In this document: piece after piece, positions 36,871-46,813 of the stretch
How the letters are laid out: each line of letters starts with the position of its first letter
Numbering within the stretch: the stretch's first letter is position 1
Assembly (NCBI RefSeq): GCF_037081715.1
Contig: NZ_JAZDDH010000001.1
Location: 1-64,000 of the forward strand
Direction of reading: 5' to 3'
Origin: Halalkalicoccus sp. CG83
GTDB lineage: Archaea; Halobacteriota; Halobacteria; Halobacteriales; Halalkalicoccaceae
DNA: 64,000 bases
Notes under the pieces: generated by a model
Told to the model about the DNA's origin: nothing
Seen by the model: the letters and a program-made list of their open reading frames with translations, nothing else
The model's database searches: none
Program-made: the position numbers and the translations under genes

Positions 36871-37521
36871 ATGGACTGCGTGCTGTTCGATATGGACGGC
36901 GTGATGGTCGACTCGGAGGACTACTGGACCGAACTCCAACGCGAGGAGATCCTCCCGCAGACCGTCCCCGGCGAGGACGTCGAGGTCGAGGAGGTCACCG
37001 GGATGAACTACCGCGAGATCTACGACTACCTCGATGAGGAGTACGGGACCGCGCTCACGCGCGAGGAGTTCGTCGGGATCTTTGAGGACACCGCCGAGGA
37101 GCTCTACGGCGAGCGCGTCTCTCTGCTCGAGGGCCTTCACGAGCTGCTCGAGGAGCTCCACGAGCGGGACGTCCGGACCGCGCTCGTCTCCTCCTCGCCC
37201 CACGACTGGATCGACATCGTGCTCGAGCGCTTCGACCTCGAAGGGGAGTTCGACGCGGTGGTGAGCGCCGAGGACATCGACGGGCCCGGGAAGCCAGAGC
37301 CCGCCATCTTCGAGCACGCGGCCGGCGAGCTGGGCGTCTCGGCGGATCGGTGCGTCGCGGTCGAGGACTCGGAGAACGGCGTCGAGGCGGCCGCCCGGGC
37401 GGGGACGACCGTCGTCGCCTACCGGATCGACGCCCACGGCGACATCGACCTCTCGCCGGCGGACGCCGTCGCTGACGATCCGGACGAGTTGCGCGAGGCG
37501 ATACTGGCGCGGACCGAGTAG
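36871..37521 (+). CDS. HAD-superfamily phosphatase, subfamily IA
   Basis: A 216-residue HAD hydrolase. Catalytic Asp7 and Asp9 lie in FDMDGVMVDSE, the Ser of motif II in ALVSSSP, the Lys in GKPEPAIFEHA and the acidic motif IV in VEDSENGVEAA. A helical cap follows motif I, as in beta-phosphoglucomutase-like and phosphoglycolate-phosphatase-like enzymes. The substrate, a small phosphorylated metabolite, cannot be named. Divergent from the zinc-ribbon gene with 90 bases between starts. Confidence 0.9.
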   Translation: MDCVLFDMDGVMVDSEDYWTELQREEILPQTVPGEDVEVEEVTGMNYREIYDYLDEEYGTALTREEFVGIFEDTAEELYGERVSLLEGLHELLEELHERDVRTALVSSSPHDWIDIVLERFDLEGEFDAVVSAEDIDGPGKPEPAIFEHAAGELGVSADRCVAVEDSENGVEAAARAGTTVVAYRIDAHGDIDLSPADAVADDPDELREAILARTE

Positions 37522-37539
37522 TCGACGTTCGGCCGTCGC

Positions 37540-39876
37540 TTACACGACGCGGACCGATCGACTCTCGGAGACGGGCGCGATCGGCAGGTCGGGAAAGGCC
37601 ACCTCGACCGTATAGGTGAGGTCGTCGTCGGCACCGAAAACCCCCACTGGAACGGTCGTCGAACCGAGATAGGCGGTGGTCGCGGTCATCTCGACGTCTC
37701 CATTGACGACGACGCGGATCGCCGCGCGCCCCCCGCCCTCGGTCGAGGCGACGCCCACTTCACGGAGCTCGTTCTCGCCGCGGGCGATCTCCTCGGGAAA
37801 CGCCCCCCAGTCGATCGACACGGCGGGCAGCCCGCCCGCGTTCGCGTGGATTCTCTCGGCGACGCTCTCCGTGAGCCCCGCCTCGACGAGCCCCTCGACG
37901 CCGGCCGCCCGGACCTCTCCCGGAGCGGTGATCCCCTCGGCGGCGAGCTTGCTCGCCCGACCCGGTCCGACGCCGTCGATCGCGGTCAGCCCGACCGCGT
38001 CGTCGCTCACGCCGTACTCGATGCGGGCCTCCAGCCGGCGAACGAGGGTCGCGTCGGCGGGTCCGGCGAATCGTTCGCAGAAGGCGTGGAGCGCAGCGAG
38101 CAGCCTGAGGGCGTTCTGCCGGATCACCCAGGCGTCGCCCGAGAGCTCCGAGGGAGTGGTGCCGTTCATCGCCCCCCGGAGGACGGCGAGCACCTTCCGC
38201 TCGCCCGCGTCGAGGTCCGAGTCGGAGCCCCCGAGCGCCGCGCGTATCGCATCGCGCTCGGCCTTGCGTGCGCTGACGCTGTCGAACTCCGTCGCCTGCG
38301 CGACCGTCCGCAGGATCGGATCAGTCCCGATCGTCTCGCCGTCCGCGAGCGCGTGAAAGCGCTCGGCGGTCGAGAGCCGGAGGTAGTACTGCGAGGCGAG
38401 CACCCCCAACGGGGTGGCCTCGATCGAGAGCTCCTCTCCGAGCGAGACGAATCCGCGATCGACCAACGAATCGAGCGTCGCGCGCACGCGCTCGCGTAGC
38501 GTGTCGAAACCGTACTTCTCGGGTTTGCTCCGGGCGCGCACGTAGTAGAAGGTGGTCTCGATCCACGTCATCACGTCCTCGAGGTCCCGGATGGTCCCGA
38601 GCGCGATCTCGGCGTTGAGATGGGCGTCGAGGTCCTCGGCGAGCCGGGACTCGATCTCCTTTCCCTCCCGCAGCAACCGGCGGTACTTATCCGCCTCCGA
38701 GCGGTCGCAGATCACCCAGCCGTAGCCCACGTCGTCGTAGCCCGGCCGGCCCGCGCGCCCGAGCATCTGGAGGACGTCCAGCGGGCTCATGTCGACCTCG
38801 CCCTCGAGGGGGTCGTGGAGCTTGGTGTCGCGGATCACCACGCATCGTGCGGGAAGGTTCACCCCCCACGCGAGCGTCGAGGTCGAGAACAGCAGCTGGA
38901 TCTTCCCCTCCTTGAACCAGCCCTCGATCAGGTCGCGGTCGTTCTTCGAGAGTCCCGCGTGGTGGAAGCCGACGCCGTCGAGCGCCGACTGGCGGAGCGT
39001 GTCGTTCTCCAACTGTTGGGTCTCGGTGTGGAAGTCGTAGTCGCCGCGCGCGCCGACGGGCACGTCGCGCTGTGCGAGCTCGTCGCGCGACTTCTTCGCC
39101 GCCTGGACGGTGTCCTGGCGCGAGGAGACGAACACCAGCGCCTGGCCGTCCTCGCGGACGTGGGGTTCGGCGAGATCGAGCGCACGATACAGCCGACGGT
39201 ACTTATCGGCAAAGGAGTTCTCGCCGTGGGAGTAGGTCTTCACGTCGGCGTGGAGTTCCACCGGTCGGTAGTCGTCGCCGAAGGAGAACGTCGCCTCGGG
39301 CGGCGCGTCGAGCCAGTCGGCGACGTCCTCGACGTTGGGCATCGTCGCCGAGAGCGCGACGATCCGGACGTCACAGAGCCGCCGCAGCCGGGAGACCGTC
39401 GCCTCAAGCACCGATCCGCGCTTCTCGGAATCGAGGAGGTGGACCTCGTCGATCACGCAGCAGTCCACGCCGGTAATGAAGTCGTAACGGCGACCGTCGT
39501 GTTTTCTCGTCGCCGAGTCGGCCTTCTCGGGGGTCATCACGAGGATGTCCGCGCGGCGAGCCCGACGGGGGTTCAGATCGCGCTCGCCGGTGACGACGTA
39601 GACCGAGTAGCCCAGCGACTCGAAGCGCTCCCACTCGCCCTCCTTCTCGTTCGTGAGCGCACGCATGGGCGCGATGAACAGCGCGGTGCCCCCTTCCCGG
39701 AGGGTCCGACAGATGGCGAGCTCCGCGAGCGCCGTCTTGCCGGAGGCGGTGGGCGCGCTCGCGACGACGTTGACCTCCTCGTCGAGCAGCGCCGGGAGCG
39801 CCTCGCGCTGCATCGCGTTGAACTCCTCGAAGGGAAACGCCTCCGCGAACTCGGGCAGCGCTTCGGCGACCTGCAT
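37540..39876 (-). CDS. Ski2-like SF2 helicase with Sec63/Brl-like C-terminus
   Basis: 778 residues. Helicase motifs: Q region (FNAMQREALPALL), Walker A APTASGKT (41-48), DEVH box (143-146), SATMPN (motif III), FSTSTLAWGVNLPA (motif V), LQMLGRAGRPGYDD (motif VI). A winged-helix and ratchet region follows. The helix-hairpin-helix GLTAIDGVGPGRASKLAAEG lies near 630, and a final beta-sandwich resembles the Sec63 domain of Brr2. This differs from Hel308 in its C-terminus, so it is more likely a Brr2/ASCC3-like archaeal helicase. Substrate (DNA or RNA) unknown. Confidence 0.9.
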   Translation of the reverse strand: MQVAEALPEFAEAFPFEEFNAMQREALPALLDEEVNVVASAPTASGKTALAELAICRTLREGGTALFIAPMRALTNEKEGEWERFESLGYSVYVVTGERDLNPRRARRADILVMTPEKADSATRKHDGRRYDFITGVDCCVIDEVHLLDSEKRGSVLEATVSRLRRLCDVRIVALSATMPNVEDVADWLDAPPEATFSFGDDYRPVELHADVKTYSHGENSFADKYRRLYRALDLAEPHVREDGQALVFVSSRQDTVQAAKKSRDELAQRDVPVGARGDYDFHTETQQLENDTLRQSALDGVGFHHAGLSKNDRDLIEGWFKEGKIQLLFSTSTLAWGVNLPARCVVIRDTKLHDPLEGEVDMSPLDVLQMLGRAGRPGYDDVGYGWVICDRSEADKYRRLLREGKEIESRLAEDLDAHLNAEIALGTIRDLEDVMTWIETTFYYVRARSKPEKYGFDTLRERVRATLDSLVDRGFVSLGEELSIEATPLGVLASQYYLRLSTAERFHALADGETIGTDPILRTVAQATEFDSVSARKAERDAIRAALGGSDSDLDAGERKVLAVLRGAMNGTTPSELSGDAWVIRQNALRLLAALHAFCERFAGPADATLVRRLEARIEYGVSDDAVGLTAIDGVGPGRASKLAAEGITAPGEVRAAGVEGLVEAGLTESVAERIHANAGGLPAVSIDWGAFPEEIARGENELREVGVASTEGGGRAAIRVVVNGDVEMTATTAYLGSTTVPVGVFGADDDLTYTVEVAFPDLPIAPVSESRSVRVV

Positions 39877-39912
39877 CTGTCGGGTAGGGGGCCCCGGAGA
39901 GGAAAGGCGTTT

Positions 39913-41538
39913 CTAGTCGCCACCGTCGCCCGCGTCGGCGTCCTCTGTGCCGTCCTCGTCCTCCCCTCCTTCGGCCTCGCCGACGTCGTCCTCGTCGACG
40001 TCGACCTCGTCGAGGTCGGCGCCGAACCCCTTGAGCAGCGCCCGCGCCAGCGCGGCGACCGGGATGATCTCGAGGCGGCCGATCCACATGTTCGTCATCA
40101 GGATCCCCTTCGCCGCGTCGGGCATCGTCGGACCGGTGGGCCCCGCCGAGAGGCCGACGTTGCCCTGGGCGCTCGCCACCTCGAAGAGGACGACCTCGAG
40201 CGGCAGGTCGAGCACGAGCAGCAGGCAGATCACGCCGAAGAGAAGCAGAAAGATCCAGAGCAGGCCGACCGCGGCGGCCTGATCGAACTCCGAGGAGGAG
40301 TGATCGACGGTGGCCTCGCCCTCCGCCTCGGCGATCTGGGGGGTACGCTGGACATCGGGGAAGAACGCCTCGGTCATCCGGTAGTACGAGCCCTTGGTCA
40401 GCGACATGAAGCGGATGACCTTGATCCCGCCCGCGGTCGAGCCCGACGCGCCGCCGACGGTCATCGCGCCGACGAGCAACAGCTGTGCCTCGAGCGACCA
40501 GACCGTTCCCAGGGCGGTGTCGGTCTGGAAGCCCGTGCAGGTGAGCGCCGACACGAACTGGAACGCGCCGAACCGGACGGCGTCGCCGGGACTCACGAAC
40601 GGCCCGGCGAAGAGGAACAGCCCGACGAGGAGGACGCCGGCGCCGAGGATCCCGAGCAGCCAGCGCGTCTGTCGGTCGGCGTAGAGCGCGTGGACGTCAC
40701 CCCGCAGGGCGTAGTAGTGGACGGCGAAGGAGATCGCTCCGAGCGCCATGACCGGCAGCAGGACGGCCTCGATGACCGGGTCGTCGTAGCTCGCGATCCC
40801 GTCGGGGGTGACCGTGAACCCGCCGGTGGAGATGCCGGTCATCCCGTGGTTGATCGCCTGCCAGGCCGGCATGCCCGCGGCCCACAGCGCGAGCACGGAG
40901 CCGGCGGTGAGCGCGACGAACACCCACCAGATCGCCCGCAGCGTCTCCTCGGTGCTCTCGCCGATCGTCTCGACGGCGGCCTTCTCCTCGTAGAGCTCCC
41001 TGAACGCGCCGCTCTCGCCGGTGAGCACGACAGCCGCCGCGAGCACGACGACGCCGACGCCGCCGATCCACTGGACCAGCGAACGCCACCACTGGATCGT
41101 CGCCGGGAGCACCGACTCGTCGAGTGCCATCGTCAGTCCGGTTCCGGTGACGCCGCTCATCCCCTCGAACGCCGCGTTCGTCGGCGAGAGGAAGACGACG
41201 AGCGTCCGGTCGAGTTCGGGGGTCGCGAACCGGGAGGGGTCGAGCGCGACCGTCCAGGCGACGAAGAGAATCGGCAGGCCACAGAGCACGCCGCTGAACA
41301 GCCACGCGAGCGCGGCGGTGACGAGCCCGTGGGCGGGATCGGTGTCCGGGGAGTCGGTCCCCCAGCGGTTCAGGACGGCGCCGAGCCCGGCGGTGAGTGC
41401 GGCCGAGAGGAGGAAACCGGGGATCGCGTACCACTCGCGCCAGACCGCCGCCACCAGCGTCGATCCCGCCATCAGTCCGCCGAGGAGCACGAACAGGGTA
41501 CCGAGGTCACCCCCGATCGTCCTCGCGTCGTCCCACAT
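39913..41538 (-). CDS. trkH: TrkH-family potassium uptake protein
   Basis: 541 residues with four M-P-M repeats. The pore filters are visible: GMSGVTGTGLT, GMTGISTGGFT, SALTCTGFQT and SAQGNVGLSAG. The C-terminus is an acidic tail of about 45 residues, which may respond to salt. It imports K+ to balance high external salt. TrkA, the regulatory subunit, is not in the adjacent genes. The start at 41538 (MWDDARTIGG) leads directly into the first helix; the longer frame upstream is not protein-like. Divergent from lipA. Confidence 0.92.
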   Translation of the reverse strand: MWDDARTIGGDLGTLFVLLGGLMAGSTLVAAVWREWYAIPGFLLSAALTAGLGAVLNRWGTDSPDTDPAHGLVTAALAWLFSGVLCGLPILFVAWTVALDPSRFATPELDRTLVVFLSPTNAAFEGMSGVTGTGLTMALDESVLPATIQWWRSLVQWIGGVGVVVLAAAVVLTGESGAFRELYEEKAAVETIGESTEETLRAIWWVFVALTAGSVLALWAAGMPAWQAINHGMTGISTGGFTVTPDGIASYDDPVIEAVLLPVMALGAISFAVHYYALRGDVHALYADRQTRWLLGILGAGVLLVGLFLFAGPFVSPGDAVRFGAFQFVSALTCTGFQTDTALGTVWSLEAQLLLVGAMTVGGASGSTAGGIKVIRFMSLTKGSYYRMTEAFFPDVQRTPQIAEAEGEATVDHSSSEFDQAAAVGLLWIFLLLFGVICLLLVLDLPLEVVLFEVASAQGNVGLSAGPTGPTMPDAAKGILMTNMWIGRLEIIPVAALARALLKGFGADLDEVDVDEDDVGEAEGGEDEDGTEDADAGDGGD

Positions 41539-41639
41539 TGGGGGGTCTCGAGTCGCCCTCCTGCAGAAGCTTCGCCTTGCGTTCGACGGGGACGAGCGGT
41601 TCCCGTAGGCTTTTGCCCGATCGGTCCCCAGTACGTCCA

Positions 41640-42575
41640 ATGAGCCTCTCGCGCAAGCCCGACTGGCTGAAGACCCGACCGCCGTCGGGCCAGGAGTTCG
41701 CCGGGATCAGACGCACCCTGCGCGATCACGACCTCCACACCGTCTGTGAGGAGGCGAACTGTCCGAACCTGGGCGAGTGCTGGAGCGGCGGCGCCTCCGG
41801 CGAAGGGGGTACCGCGACGTTCATGCTGATGGGCGATCGCTGCTCGCGGGGCTGTAACTTCTGTGACGTCGAGACGGGCGGAATGGAGCCGCTCGATCCC
41901 GACGAGCCCGCGAACGTCGCGAGCGCGATCGCCGAGATCGGCCTCGACTACGTCGTGCTCACGAGCGTGGATCGCGACGACCTGCCCGACCAGGGCGCGG
42001 GCCACTTCGCCGAGACGATCCGCGAGATCAAGGAGCGCCACCCGGGCATCCTCGTCGAGGTGCTGATTCCCGACTTCCGAGGCGAACCCGAGCTAGTGAG
42101 AGAGATCATCGACGCCGAGCCCGACGTCATCGCCCACAACGTCGAGACGGTCGAACGCCTCCAGTGGCCAGTCCGCGACAAGCGCGCGGGCTACGACCAG
42201 AGCCTCTCCGTGCTCCGGCAGGTGAGCCGCGAGTCGGAGATCTACACCAAGACGAGCCTGATGCTCGGCGTCGGCGAGCACGCCCACGAGATCTACCAGG
42301 CGCTCTCGGACCTGCGCGAGATCGACGTCGACGTCGTGACCCTCGGGCAGTACCTCCAGCCCTCGCGCTCGCATCTCGACGTCTCTCGCTACGTCCACCC
42401 CCACGAGTTCGACACCTGGCGGCGGGTCGCCGAGGAGGAACTCGACTTCCTCTACTGCGCCTCGGGGCCGATGGTCCGTTCGTCGTACAAGGCCGGCGAG
42501 CTGTTCGTCGAGAGCGTCCTGCGAGAGGGAAAGAACGTCGAGGCCGCGCGCCGTACGGCGCGTGCGAACGACTGA
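41640..42575 (+). CDS. lipA: Lipoyl synthase
   Basis: A 311-residue radical SAM enzyme. The auxiliary cluster ligands are Cys36, Cys41 and Cys47 (CEEANCPNLGEC); the radical SAM triad is Cys68, Cys72 and Cys75 (CSRGCNFC). The C-terminal serine ligand lies in GPMVRSSYKAGE. It inserts two sulfurs into octanoyl groups on lipoyl domains, so its likely client is the E2 protein encoded at 47820-49385, about 5 kb away. GGCTTTTGCC at 41608-41617 is a TATA candidate about 28 bases upstream. Confidence 0.95.
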   Translation: MSLSRKPDWLKTRPPSGQEFAGIRRTLRDHDLHTVCEEANCPNLGECWSGGASGEGGTATFMLMGDRCSRGCNFCDVETGGMEPLDPDEPANVASAIAEIGLDYVVLTSVDRDDLPDQGAGHFAETIREIKERHPGILVEVLIPDFRGEPELVREIIDAEPDVIAHNVETVERLQWPVRDKRAGYDQSLSVLRQVSRESEIYTKTSLMLGVGEHAHEIYQALSDLREIDVDVVTLGQYLQPSRSHLDVSRYVHPHEFDTWRRVAEEELDFLYCASGPMVRSSYKAGELFVESVLREGKNVEAARRTARAND

Positions 42576-42596
42576 GCGAAGGGGAAAGCGAGGGAC

Positions 42597-44783
42597 CTAC
42601 TCTCCGTCGTACTCGGCGTCGGCGTCGTCTTCGGTTCCCGGTTCGTCCTCCTCGGCGTCCTTCTCGTCCTCCTCGGCGTCCGTCTCCCGCTCGTCCTCCT
42701 CGACGGGTTCTCCCGCTCTCGCATCTCCGTTCTCGCTCCGTTCGTCGTCGCCCGGAACCGAGTCGTCCTCGTCGGGCGTGTAGACGTACATGCAGTCGTT
42801 GGGGTACGAACGACCGTACTGGGCGGCGTCCTCACAACAGAGCACCCGACCGTCGTCCATCACGTAGACGTTGTCGACGTTGAGCAGCGCCTCGTCCGCG
42901 ACCTCCGCGGGGTCCGAGCCGTCGGGGCCGACGATGACCGGCTCGAGCGTCGAGATGTCGCAGTCCTCCTCGATCTCCGCCCGGTAGACCAGCCCGCCGT
43001 CGACGCGGTCGACCTGGATCTCGCCCTCGTCGTCGCTCATGCCGTCGTTGACCTCGGAGATGCCGACGTAGACGTAGTCGCCGGGCCCCGCGTCGGTGGC
43101 GCTGTCGATACCCTCGCTCTTCCGGAACTCGACGGTCGCGCCGGTCTCCTTCGCGGCGGCACGGGTCTCGATGAACGGCACTCGACGGAGGTGCTCGTCG
43201 ACGCCGTCGGGTCCGTGTTCCTCCCACTGGTCGGCCCACTCGACGATCTCCTCGTCGGTGACGTAGTCCCGGTTGCCGTTCTCGGCGACCTCGCGATCGG
43301 CCTCCTCGAGCGCCGTCTCGAGGTCCTCCTCCCAGTCAGTCTCGGCGTGTTCGAGGTAGTCGACCTGCGTGACGTCGTCGTACTCGGCGATCCAGGACTC
43401 CACCTCGTGGTTGGAGGCGTGGCCCAGTTCGATCCACTCGAGTTCGAGGTCGACCTCCGCCGGCGGCTTCCGTGCGGCGGCGTCCTGATTGGTGACCGTC
43501 GCCGCGTGGAGGGTACCCTCGACGTCGTCGGGGTCCTCGTAGCTCGGGATCGGTTCGTCGGCGACGAACTTGTAGAAGCCCTTGTTCTCGCCGTCGGAGC
43601 TGAGATAGACCGTCCGTTCGTCGCTCTGGACGTCCGGACACTCCCAGGCGGCCCGGCCGCACACCCAGTACTTGATCGGGGTGGGCTCGTCGGATTCGGG
43701 CTCACGGAAATCGACGATGTAGCCGGTCCGGTAGGGGTTGGGATAGACGTCGTCGATCGGCGTAAGGGTGTTCTCGTCGCCGTCCTGATCGACCGGTTCG
43801 GCGCCGAGGTAGTACGCGTGGAGCTCGAGCCCGCTGAGCGCCCAGTTGCCTTGGAGCGTCCAGGAGTCGTCGCCGTAGAGCTCGTCGATCGCCTCCTGGG
43901 TCTCGCCCGCGTTGGGCCGGTTCCAGAACGAGGCCGCACCACGGCGGCCGACGCCGGTGCCCTCCTCGACGATGTCGCTCACCGTCGAGGTCAGCGAAAC
44001 GCGCGTATGGGCGTACTCCTCCTCGGCCGACAACGGCGTGTTCCACGGGCTGAGGTCGCCGTAGCAGTTGATCCGGGTGCCCCCGAGCTCGCGGAGCTCC
44101 TCGGTGTTCGCGAGGTTGCTCGTGTTCTCCAGGTCGGCGCTCCAGCTTCCGTCGTCCTCGCGACGGATCGGCATCCGGCTGACGTTGCCGGGGCTCTGCT
44201 CCCAGTTGGTGAACAGGACCCCCTCGGTGCCCTCGTCGTTCGTTTCGACGAGGTGGTTCATGTCGGGGTCGTGGCCCATGTTCGTATACCGCGAGCCGGC
44301 GAACTCGTCGATCCGCAGCCCGCCGGGCGTGACGGGAATGCCGAGGTCCTCGCCGTCCCCGACGTTGTCGTCCTCCTGGGCGAGCAGTTCGTACTCGCCG
44401 CCCGCGGCCCGGACCCGGCCCTGCTCGTCCTTCGTCGTCGGAATACCGAGTTCGTCGAACTCGTCGCCGCCGTCGCCGCCCGTATCGAACTCGAAGCCCT
44501 TCACGTACCCCACCCCGCCCCTGTCGAAGGGGGCAGGGTTCTGTCGACTCGGGTGCTGGAGGCTGAAGATCAGCGTCCCGCCCTGCGTGACGAACGGCCC
44601 GGTGACCTCCGCGCCGAACGCGGTCGTCGCGAACCGCTCGATCTCCCCCTGGACGTAGGGGGCGTGTGGCGTGTCCTCGTCCTCCTCGTCGTCCTCCTGG
44701 GCGGCCGCCGTGGCTGGAACACTCGCACCGAGCCCCGCCGCCACGGACGTCGCCATCAGCTTTCGTCGGGTGAACTCGACCAT
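42597..44783 (-). CDS. PhoX/DUF839-family secreted protein
   Basis: A 728-residue protein with a Tat signal (TRRKLMATSVAAGLGASVPATAAA) and a large beta-propeller typical of DUF839. Segments such as GGTRINCYGDLSPWNTPLSAEE, WNRPNAGE, VSRMPIRRE and DNVYVMDDGRVLCCEDAAQYGRS are recognisable. PhoX phosphatases use Ca and Fe; whether this member keeps those ligands I could not verify. The C-terminal 90 residues form an extremely acidic tail. A TATA box (TATAAAATTTC) precedes the start by about 35-40 bases. Probably a phosphate-scavenging exoenzyme. Confidence 0.85.
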   Translation of the reverse strand: MVEFTRRKLMATSVAAGLGASVPATAAAQEDDEEDEDTPHAPYVQGEIERFATTAFGAEVTGPFVTQGGTLIFSLQHPSRQNPAPFDRGGVGYVKGFEFDTGGDGGDEFDELGIPTTKDEQGRVRAAGGEYELLAQEDDNVGDGEDLGIPVTPGGLRIDEFAGSRYTNMGHDPDMNHLVETNDEGTEGVLFTNWEQSPGNVSRMPIRREDDGSWSADLENTSNLANTEELRELGGTRINCYGDLSPWNTPLSAEEEYAHTRVSLTSTVSDIVEEGTGVGRRGAASFWNRPNAGETQEAIDELYGDDSWTLQGNWALSGLELHAYYLGAEPVDQDGDENTLTPIDDVYPNPYRTGYIVDFREPESDEPTPIKYWVCGRAAWECPDVQSDERTVYLSSDGENKGFYKFVADEPIPSYEDPDDVEGTLHAATVTNQDAAARKPPAEVDLELEWIELGHASNHEVESWIAEYDDVTQVDYLEHAETDWEEDLETALEEADREVAENGNRDYVTDEEIVEWADQWEEHGPDGVDEHLRRVPFIETRAAAKETGATVEFRKSEGIDSATDAGPGDYVYVGISEVNDGMSDDEGEIQVDRVDGGLVYRAEIEEDCDISTLEPVIVGPDGSDPAEVADEALLNVDNVYVMDDGRVLCCEDAAQYGRSYPNDCMYVYTPDEDDSVPGDDERSENGDARAGEPVEEDERETDAEEDEKDAEEDEPGTEDDADAEYDGE

Positions 44784-45002
44784 GCGAGCGACTAGCTAGC
44801 GGCCTGGTAGAAGAAATTTTATAATAGTTCTAGAGAGGAATCATATCCGATAGTACCGGTAATGAGCAGTGTATAGCGGCTCCGGACGGCTCGAGGAGCG
44901 GGCGTCGAACGAGGGACGTCGGCGACCGACCGACGGATCGAGAAGGGTCTCGCTCGACGGGGTTCGCGGTGAGAGTACGGAACAACGCGCCGTGGAGGGA
45001 GG

Positions 45003-45428
45003 CTACTCCACGTCGCGTTCCTCGACCCCCTCGCGGATCTCCTCGGCGCGCTGGTGGACCCAGGAGGCGTATCGATCGACCTTGGTGTTCTTTATCCCGT
45101 AGAACGACGCCACCCAGTTCTCGTCGATCCCGGGCTGGGTGAGGAAGTACGCGGCGAGCGTGTCCTGTCCGGCCTGGATGATCTCGGGGGGGACGCCCCG
45201 GTCGCCCGTTCCCGCCTCCTGGAACCCGTTGACGTCGAAGTAGACGTCGGCGTACAGCTCCGCACGCTCGGGATCGTCGAACCTGATCCCCTCGTGCTGG
45301 GGCGCCTCGAACCGATACCGAGGGTCGCCGTCCGGCCGGCGTTCCTCGACGATTCTGACGTCCAGTACGTACTCCCTGTAGACCGACTTCTCGTCCTCGA
45401 CGCCGGTGGGGTTTTCGGATCGTGACAT
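45003..45428 (-). CDS. Conserved haloarchaeal hypothetical protein
   Basis: A 141-residue acidic protein with no membrane segment or cysteine. It has a beta-rich N-terminal half (YREYVLDVRIVEERRPDGDPRYRFEAP, GIRFDDPERAELYADVYFDVNGFQE) and a helical C-terminal half (PPEIIQAGQDTLAAYFLTQPG, WVHQRAEEIREGVEERDVE). I do not recognise a named family. It stands alone, with 219 bases to the PhoX-like gene and 272 bases to the PDH operon. Confidence 0.65.
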   Translation of the reverse strand: MSRSENPTGVEDEKSVYREYVLDVRIVEERRPDGDPRYRFEAPQHEGIRFDDPERAELYADVYFDVNGFQEAGTGDRGVPPEIIQAGQDTLAAYFLTQPGIDENWVASFYGIKNTKVDRYASWVHQRAEEIREGVEERDVE

Positions 45429-45700
45429 GGCTCTTTCTCGGCTGGCAGCCGCGTGGGTTCGCGAGCGAAACCAGCTCAGGTGGGTAGATCCTCGCTCGAT
45501 CACCCCATAAACCCATCGTCGGTTTCGGTACGTGCTCCCGAGCGACGGGAAACGGGTGTCGCGGCCTCGGTAGGGACCCGCCGGGGTCGCCCGCCGATCG
45601 GTCGGCCGGTCGGCAATATCTCCCCCTATAGTAAACCTTTTTACGAAAATCCTATAACCCGAGCGAAAGACCGTTCGGGTATGCCGAGGTGTCTCCAGTC
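45429..45700. other. Upstream region of the PDH operon
   Basis: 272 bases. The first half has no clear signals apart from the start of the minus-strand hypothetical gene. The second half holds an A+T-rich patch (45616-45658) with the inverted repeat GTAAA-CCTT-TTTAC (45631-45644) and CTATAAC (45652-45658). Confidence 0.55.
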
Positions 45701-45704
45701 GTGA
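45652..45704 (+). promoter_or_regulatory. pdhA TATA box and 7-codon minicistron
   Basis: CTATAAC (45652-45658) is centred 26 bases before ATG 45681, so transcription should begin at or next to that ATG. The ATG opens a seven-codon frame, MPRCLQS, whose TGA (45702-45704) overlaps GTG 45701 of pdhA as GTGA. A ribosome entering at the leaderless minicistron could re-initiate on pdhA. Confidence 0.55.
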
Positions 45705-46813
45705 GTACGTTACAGCGCGATCCTCGAACGCGCGTCCGCTGTCTCGACGAGGACGGATCGGTGGTCGACGAGGAGGCCCTCCCCGACCTCGACGAGGAGT
45801 CGATGGTCGAGATCTATCGGGGGATGCGCCTCGCCCGTCGGTTCGACCAGCGCGCGGTGAGCCTCCAGCGCCAGGGGCGGATGGGGACCTACCCGCCGCT
45901 GTCGGGCCAGGAGGGCGCCCAGATCGCGAGCGCCTATGCCCTCGAGGACGACGACTGGGTCTTCCCCAGCTACCGCGAGCACGGCGTGGCGATGCTACGC
46001 GGGGTATCGTTGAAACGGACGCTGCTCTACTGGATGGGCCACGAGGCGGGCAACGCGATCCCCGAGGGGAAGAACGTCTTCACCGTCGCCGTCCCGATCG
46101 CCACACAACTCCCCCACGCCGTCGGGGCGGCCTGGGCCTCGCGGCTGAAGGACGAGGAGAGGGCGTTCGTCTGTTACTTCGGGGACGGGGCGACGAGCGA
46201 GGGCGACTTCCACGAGGCGCTCAACTTCGCGGGCGTCTTCGACACCCCCAACGTCTTCTTCTGCAACAACAACCAGTGGGCGATCTCCGTGCCCAGAGAG
46301 CGCCAGACCGCGAGCGAGACGCTCGCTCAGAAGGCCGTCGCCTACGGCTTCGAGGGCGTTCAGGTCGACGGCATGGACCCGTTGGCGGTGTACAAGGTCA
46401 CCCGCGAGGCCCTCGAGAAGGCGAAGGATCCCGGTGACGACGAGCGGCGGCCGACGCTGATCGAGGCCGTCCAGTACCGCTTCGGCGCACACACGACGGC
46501 GGACGACCCTTCGATCTACCGCCAGGAGGAGGAGGTCGAGGAGTGGAAGCGAAAGGACCCCATTCCGCGCCTGGAGTCGTTCCTGCTCGATCGGGGCTAC
46601 CTCGACGAGGAACGGGTCGAGGCGATCGAGAGCGGGGTCGAGGAGGAGGTCGCGGCGGCGATCGACGCGGCCGAGTCGGTCGAGCGCCCCGAGCCCGCAG
46701 AGATGTTCGCGAGCGTCTACGCGGAGATGCCCAACCGGCTGGAACGGCAGTTGGAGTGGTTCGAATCGATCCGCGAGCAACACGGCGACGATTCACTACT
46801 GGGAGGACACTGA
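45701..46813 (+). CDS. pdhA: Pyruvate (2-oxoacid) dehydrogenase E1 component, alpha subunit
   Basis: About 370 residues. The TPP motif [18 protein letters not shown]...NNN is intact, and [18 protein letters not shown] and VFPSYREHG are typical E1alpha segments. It decarboxylates a 2-oxoacid with E1beta and passes the acyl group to lipoyl-E2. Homologues usually begin M-STLQRE, which matches GTG 45701 (V-STLQRD); GTG 45689 is the alternative. The stop overlaps pdhB by one base. Haloarchaeal complexes of this type may prefer branched-chain acids, so the substrate is not certain. Confidence 0.93.
   Translation: MSTLQRDPRTRVRCLDEDGSVVDEEALPDLDEESMVEIYRGMRLARRFDQRAVSLQRQGRMGTYPPLSGQEGAQIASAYALEDDDWVFPSYREHGVAMLRGVSLKRTLLYWMGHEAGNAIPEGKNVFTVAVPIATQLPHAVGAAWASRLKDEERAFVCYFGDGATSEGDFHEALNFAGVFDTPNVFFCNNNQWAISVPRERQTASETLAQKAVAYGFEGVQVDGMDPLAVYKVTREALEKAKDPGDDERRPTLIEAVQYRFGAHTTADDPSIYRQEEEVEEWKRKDPIPRLESFLLDRGYLDEERVEAIESGVEEEVAAAIDAAESVERPEPAEMFASVYAEMPNRLERQLEWFESIREQHGDDSLLGGH

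Noticed and set aside
38620-41643. 1007-codon open frame on the plus strand
   Set aside because: Antisense to the helicase and trkH genes, low-complexity Arg/Glu/Gln-rich translation.
43191-44795. 534-codon plus-strand frame
   Set aside because: Antisense shadow of the PhoX-like gene.
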